Shown here one piece after another: positions 59,555-64,000 of a DNA stretch of 64,000 bases. Position 1 is the first letter of the stretch, and every line of letters begins with the position of its first letter. Below the pieces are notes generated by a model that saw only the letters and a program-made list of their open reading frames with translations, made no database searches and was not told where the DNA came from. Origin of the DNA: Domibacillus sp. PGB-M46. GTDB lineage: Bacteria > Bacillota > Bacilli > Bacillales > Domibacillaceae. A program made the position numbers and the translations under genes. The stretch covers positions 298,444-362,443 of the forward strand of contig NZ_JAKGCR010000003.1 of assembly GCF_022668875.1 (NCBI RefSeq), read 5' to 3'.

Positions 59555-62500
59555 TTATTTAGTCATGAATGTCAGCTTAACCGGCTTAGATAGGAAATGC
59601 TTTGACTTAGAGCCGCCTTCAATTTGCTTATCAATCCATAGCGTATACAATACGCCGGGTTTGTATGGCTCTTTTGGCGCGACATTTACCATTTTACCGT
59701 CTAAACTGATATGAAGCGTAGCTGGCACACGCTTGCCCGCTCCATTCTCTGTTATATAGATAACATCATTAAACAGGAGCTTTCGGTCAACCGGGTAGCT
59801 GAATTGGATAGCCCACATTTTTGACACAGGAACAAGGGGATATTCATCAACTGCCCATTCAAAAGCAGAAATCATTGGAACCGGCTGCGGGCGGCTAATA
59901 ATTTGATCACGCACTGCTACTGCGTATAAATCAGCTCCTTCAATTTCTTTTCCGTTTACATATGACTGCCAGCTGCTTAAAACAGACGGCTGGGCGTCAA
60001 ATACATAGGAAGCAGCGTCGCGCACACGGGCGCTGCGCTCAAATGAAACATGCAGGCTCTTATCTGTATAGAAAAGAGACGTACCTGATGGAGCATTGTT
60101 CATCATATAGCGGTCTGTGCCGCTTTCAATCCATTTTGGCGGGGTGATCGCTGGAAGTAGGGCATACGTCCCTGGCTGGCTGACGAGCCCGACAAACGTT
60201 TTTTCCGTTTTCTCGCTTGGCTGCTCAATCGCATATAGTTTTCCATCCTCCCGCACAAGGCGAACAAATGCATGGCCGGACGGATTTGGCAGCTGTACTT
60301 CAATTGGCTGTACGAGACTGCCCTGCCATTGGATCTGAATCAGCTGGGAAAGATCATTTTTCCAGACTGGGTCACTGTCTACTGTGGCGTCCATTTGTGA
60401 CATGTTTCTTGCTGTTAAAATAGGCGCCGTGCTTTCTGTGACAACAGCAGGAGGTACATGGAGGAACACATTATTGCTGCTTTCAAAGCTGACCCCGTGT
60501 TCTATCGCTGCGTTACGTTCAGAAGGAGCAACAGTAAACGCCTGTTTGTTAGTGGTTAAATCAATTTTCTTTTTCAAGGCATCTGGCCAAAGAACAACCG
60601 GTTTTTCAGGCTCAGCAGGCATTTCCTCTATTTTCACCGTAACGGTATACATTTTGGCAGAAGATCCGTCATGTGAGTAAACTTTATAGATAAGCGGCTT
60701 TGAAAAGTCCTGCACAGAAGTGCCGCTTATTTGTGCTTCCTCCTTCACTGTAATCTGTTCATTTCCTTGAATACCGGAAAAAGAGGCCTTCATCTTTGTG
60801 ACATTCGTTTTTGCCGGAACTGTAACATGAATCGTTCCTTCCTTATGGTCAATAACCCCAACAGCTTGAATGGAAGGAAAAGAGAAAGCAGAAAACCCGA
60901 TGAATTTCGTTGGGTCAGCCTCAGGATGCAAACTGACATTTGCCGGGTTGGACGGCGCACTTTCAATACCGTTGATTTTCTGCGTTACATAGTATCCAAG
61001 CCCTGCTGGCACATCGCTGAACGTTGCCGAACCTGCTTGCTTTACTGCTTTAGAATCCATTTTCTGGTCATAAGCATTATAAAGGGTAACAACCGCTGTT
61101 TCATGCTCATAAAGCCCTGAAACGGTTAATGTGCTTTCGCCTGTATAGCTGGACAACTTTTGCGGCTTAGGCGGAGCAATCGTCAGCACACGTTTTTTCT
61201 CATCCGCTGCTGCACCTCGTGAAGCCATTACATTGTAAGTCAATGTATATGTGCCTGGATGCGGAATGGTTACACATAACTTGCCGCATGAAGGCGCGTC
61301 TGGTGAAATGGATGCTGTCACCTTTTGTGATAGATCGCCATCCAGATAATCGACAGCTGATGCGCCAGGGTCCGAGAATACATGTGTCTCGCCGTTATAG
61401 TAAAGATCTTTCGACTCATTCCAAGAAAAGAACAGCTTTTCCGGCCCAATTAAGGTAATCACCGGACGGTCAGTATCAATTACATCCACAATGTTGGATT
61501 CGATGCTGACCTGGCCATTGATTGTTTGCGTTACATAATACTTACCCGGCCCAAACGGTTTAAATACATGGGTTGTTTCGCCAGGCATTAGCTGGGCTTC
61601 GTCGACCTTATTCCACTTATCTTCTTCATCATTCAATTGGTAAAGAGACAATGTCGTCAAAATGCCGACAGTTCCTGGCATAGCTCCCTTAACACCGATT
61701 TCGCCGATGTCGGCTGAACTTCCGATGGCAGTAACCGCGCCTGGCTTAACCGTAATGGTTCTGGTAATCGGCTTTGCCTTGTTGCCTGCCGCATCTGTTA
61801 CGTGATACGTAATCGTGTAAATGCCTGGCTTTTGAATATCAACAGAACCACTCGTTACTACGTTTAACTGATCGCTCTTATCAATATTGTCAGTAGGAGA
61901 AGCACCGTATTCGGTGTATTTTTCCCCGGCCGTTAGCGTAATGGAAGCATCTCCATTTAATGAAAGAACGGGCGGTGTTTTATCTAAAACATCGATCCGC
62001 TTGGACGGGTCACTTTTCACGCCGTTAAATTCCTGGATTACATAATACTGCTCACCAACCGGAACGTTAATGATTTCATAAGTTTCCGCATTTGTATTTG
62101 TAATTGTTTGAATCAGGTTGTCTTCCGCACTGTCCCCTGTGTCTTTGTACAAATAAAGGAAAGCGCCAGGAATAACTTGGTTAACGGTAATTTCGCCAGT
62201 GGAATCAGCCGGAATATTTGGGCTTGTGTGCACTGGGCTCAATGTCACTACATTCGGAGCAATCGTCACCACACGCTCGGCAGTAGATTCATTCCCGACA
62301 GTATCCCGCGCTGTATATGTAATTTTATATACACCCGGGATAGAAGGAGATGGGATCACTTCATTAGCATCGCTTGTGACCTGAACCGGCATCCCGTCAT
62401 TGTCAGCTGCCGTAACGCCCGGCTCTATATAACTTGCCGGATAAATGATGCGCATCTGGCTTGCCCCTGTCAGTGTGACCACAGGAGCCTGCTCGTCTTT

Positions 62501-63325
62501 AATCGTTACTTCATTGGAATCAAGACTCATCAGCCCGTTTTTAACTTGAACCGCCACATATTTACCGGCAGGCAGGCCTGTAAATACATAGCTGGTTGAA
62601 GTGGAAAAATCGAATGTTTTAAAAGGTGTTTCACGGTCGGTTGTTTTATACAATTCCACTGTATAGCCAAGCATCCCGCCGTTCACGCGAAGAGAGCCTA
62701 GATTATTGGATGTTCCGCTGTCGCTCTCTGCGATGGCGGTCAGCTTATTTGGCAAAATATCGACGAGATCAACAGAAAAAGCACTTTCTGCACCATTAAC
62801 CGTTTGGGTAACACGATAGTTTTTTCCAACCGGCACATCGGTAAAGGTCTGCTGGCCACTTACATCAGCAGTCAACTTCCTTGGCACAAATCCAATCAGC
62901 GTTTCGTTGTAAAGCGTAAATGTTGCGCCTGGAACGCCGCCAGTGACTTTAATTTGTGAAGATCCACGTTCAGATGTAATGACGACAGCAGCTGGACTTA
63001 CATTCACAATGCTGGACGGGTCAGAGACGACCGCTTCGCCTTCTTCATTTAGGGTTGTAGATGTCACATAGTAGCGTCCGGGGAGCGTGTCATTGAAAAC
63101 AGTTGCTGCCCCTGCATTCAGCTGTGATTTTCGAAGCATTCCCGATTCGGTATAAAGCTTCAGTGTGGAACCGGGCGGCGCATTGGTAACCGTCACGGTA
63201 CCGGTGCCGGTGCTGCCAACCGTGCTTCCTGTGACAATGCCGGGAAAAGCGTCTGCAAAAGCCATTTGGTAAACAAGAGAAAAGCTCAGAAGAAATAAAA
63301 ATACAATCGAGATTTTTCGCTTCAT
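59555..63325 (-). CDS. Giant repetitive Ig-like surface protein with C-terminal module
   Basis: Exported protein of 1256 residues. Signal peptide about 1-25 (AFAD). A repeated unit ending in the phrase YYVTQTINGxES (variants NYRVTQTVNGAES, QYYVIQEFNGVKS, GYYVTQKINGIES) appears at least six times between about 40 and 800. Between these are three DUF5011/HYR-type domains (PGVTAADNDG..., KYTEYGASPTDNIDKSD) with YTITYHVTDAAGN-type ends. A cadherin-like domain (GFSAFSFPSIQAVGVIDHKE) and a region of unclear type follow. The last 90 residues are the shared module (KMWAIQFSYPVDRKLL to TFMTK). Second gene of a two-gene minus-strand unit. Confidence 0.85.
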   Translation of the reverse strand: MKRKISIVFLFLLSFSLVYQMAFADAFPGIVTGSTVGSTGTGTVTVTNAPPGSTLKLYTESGMLRKSQLNAGAATVFNDTLPGRYYVTSTTLNEEGEAVVSDPSSIVNVSPAAVVITSERGSSQIKVTGGVPGATFTLYNETLIGFVPRKLTADVSGQQTFTDVPVGKNYRVTQTVNGAESAFSVDLVDILPNKLTAIAESDSGTSNNLGSLRVNGGMLGYTVELYKTTDRETPFKTFDFSTSTSYVFTGLPAGKYVAVQVKNGLMSLDSNEVTIKDEQAPVVTLTGASQMRIIYPASYIEPGVTAADNDGMPVQVTSDANEVIPSPSIPGVYKITYTARDTVGNESTAERVVTIAPNVVTLSPVHTSPNIPADSTGEITVNQVIPGAFLYLYKDTGDSAEDNLIQTITNTNAETYEIINVPVGEQYYVIQEFNGVKSDPSKRIDVLDKTPPVLSLNGDASITLTAGEKYTEYGASPTDNIDKSDQLNVVTSGSVDIQKPGIYTITYHVTDAAGNKAKPITRTITVKPGAVTAIGSSADIGEIGVKGAMPGTVGILTTLSLYQLNDEEDKWNKVDEAQLMPGETTHVFKPFGPGKYYVTQTINGQVSIESNIVDVIDTDRPVITLIGPEKLFFSWNESKDLYYNGETHVFSDPGASAVDYLDGDLSQKVTASISPDAPSCGKLCVTIPHPGTYTLTYNVMASRGAAADEKKRVLTIAPPKPQKLSSYTGESTLTVSGLYEHETAVVTLYNAYDQKMDSKAVKQAGSATFSDVPAGLGYYVTQKINGIESAPSNPANVSLHPEADPTKFIGFSAFSFPSIQAVGVIDHKEGTIHVTVPAKTNVTKMKASFSGIQGNEQITVKEEAQISGTSVQDFSKPLIYKVYSHDGSSAKMYTVTVKIEEMPAEPEKPVVLWPDALKKKIDLTTNKQAFTVAPSERNAAIEHGVSFESSNNVFLHVPPAVVTESTAPILTARNMSQMDATVDSDPVWKNDLSQLIQIQWQGSLVQPIEVQLPNPSGHAFVRLVREDGKLYAIEQPSEKTEKTFVGLVSQPGTYALLPAITPPKWIESGTDRYMMNNAPSGTSLFYTDKSLHVSFERSARVRDAASYVFDAQPSVLSSWQSYVNGKEIEGADLYAVAVRDQIISRPQPVPMISAFEWAVDEYPLVPVSKMWAIQFSYPVDRKLLFNDVIYITENGAGKRVPATLHISLDGKMVNVAPKEPYKPGVLYTLWIDKQIEGGSKSKHFLSKPVKLTFMTK

Positions 63326-63333
63326 TGTGCCAC

Positions 63334-63951
63334 CTACTGTTCCATAATTTGATAGTGCTGTTCTTCTAAAAGATCTCCATGCAGGTTGTAGGCCCGAATC
63401 CTCAAGACATCTTTGTCCATCAGCCCCTGGAAGCCACGTGAAAATTGCTTGGACATACCGGCATGCAGCGTTGTTTCATCAGAGCCGTTAATAGAAGCCG
63501 TCATCGAATGAACCGATCCTGTTCCGGTCGCTACAATATTAGTAACGATTGGGTTTAGAACGGCTTCCACCGAAGAAATATGCACCCCTTGCAATTTAAA
63601 TAGCATCGATGTTTTTTCAGATAAGGTCTTGCCGGACTTTGACATAACGTTATTTGTCACAATGACCCGGTAAGGGGTATTAATAAAAAAAGGAGACTCT
63701 GGAACGAGCATAACTGATTTTGAATCTATTGACTTTTCTAGTGCAACCGGATGTTGAGTGCCGGAAGGACCCTCAATATAAATATAGTTTTTGTATGCGG
63801 GTTCAAAAGAGATTTCTGAATTGAAATGAACAGTCCATGTTTTATGAGGATCGTTAATAATCTTTAAATCCAACATTTTTGCGGAAGCGGGTTCACTTAA
63901 TATTAGTAAACTAAAAATATACACAAATATATATAAAATAACTTTTTTCAA
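63334..63951 (-). CDS. Secreted protein with N-terminal copy of the Ig-like module
   Basis: Exported protein of 205 residues. Signal peptide about 1-24 (ASAK). Here the shared module is at the N-terminal end (about 36-120: KTWTVHFNSEISFEP to MLFKLQ), the only such case in the window. The C-terminal part (about 122-205) has an Ig-like pattern with VTNIVATGTGSVHSMTASIN and ends YNLHGDLLEEQHYQI, resembling the very C-terminus of the dockerin protein (YDKYGNLLETKSQ). TTG 63951 follows AAGGAGG by 7 nt. It precedes the 1256-residue gene by 8 nt. Confidence 0.82.
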   Translation of the reverse strand: MKKVILYIFVYIFSLLILSEPASAKMLDLKIINDPHKTWTVHFNSEISFEPAYKNYIYIEGPSGTQHPVALEKSIDSKSVMLVPESPFFINTPYRVIVTNNVMSKSGKTLSEKTSMLFKLQGVHISSVEAVLNPIVTNIVATGTGSVHSMTASINGSDETTLHAGMSKQFSRGFQGLMDKDVLRIRAYNLHGDLLEEQHYQIMEQ

Positions 63952-64000
63952 AATATTGCCTCCTTGTTATTTAAGTATTACTTTTATCACTGTAATATAG

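Overview
The window reads as the chromosome of a Gram-positive, endospore-forming, probably motile member of the Bacillaceae that carries an S-layer. This rests on gene order close to Bacillus subtilis (atp operon, DUF1146 gene, murA, spoIID, spoIIQ, spoIIID, mbl, flhO, flhP, fabZ, ywpF, ssbB, ywqA, ywqB), strong Shine-Dalgarno sites with frequent GTG and TTG starts, and three-SLH-repeat surface proteins next to a csaB gene. No rRNA, tRNA, CRISPR array, insertion sequence or prophage was seen.

Layout. 1-5790: F1 part of the ATP synthase operon (atpF, H, A, G, D, C), preceded by a spacer with nested inverted repeats. 5946-13846: DUF1146 gene, murA, spoIID, a VanZ-family membrane gene, spoIIQ, spoIIID, mbl, two flagellar rod/hook genes and an EpuA-like small membrane gene. 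13860-20991: fabZ, a possible structured RNA, an acidic repeat lipoprotein, a gene with a frameshift at ten A residues, ywpF, ssbB with a probable CTG start, a 39-residue coiled-coil ORF, and the ywqB-ywqA pair (SNF2 helicase and partner). 21200-28003: four secreted wall or protein hydrolases in a row (amidase, subtilase, NlpC/P60, glucosaminidase), each with three SLH repeats. 28374-39538: a MurJ-type flippase, a lipoprotein, 6-phosphogluconate dehydrogenase, and a secondary-cell-wall-polymer set (csaB plus a glycosyltransferase on the minus strand; a TagA/WecG transferase, a UDP-ManNAc-type dehydrogenase, gtaB and another glycosyltransferase on the plus strand). 39539-40721: a long spacer with a gene remnant and the S-layer promoter and leader. 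40722-43871: the S-layer protein. 43938-63951: a run of secreted proteins, several of new architecture.

How it fits together. CsaB pyruvylates the secondary wall polymer that SLH repeats bind. The window therefore holds much of the polymer synthesis, the S-layer protein that binds it and four SLH-tethered hydrolases. The downstream exoproteins lack SLH repeats. Nine of them (one a truncated pseudogene) share one roughly 85-residue Ig-like module related in pattern to SbsA/Big_5 domains, and eight carry it at the extreme C-terminus. Among the exoproteins are a cohesin-like protein, a cohesin-plus-dockerin protein, an RCC1-repeat protein with two starch-binding-like domains, a secreted transglutaminase and a GDSL esterase. 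I infer a surface assembly with its own tethering logic on or under the S-layer; this is the most likely undescribed system here.
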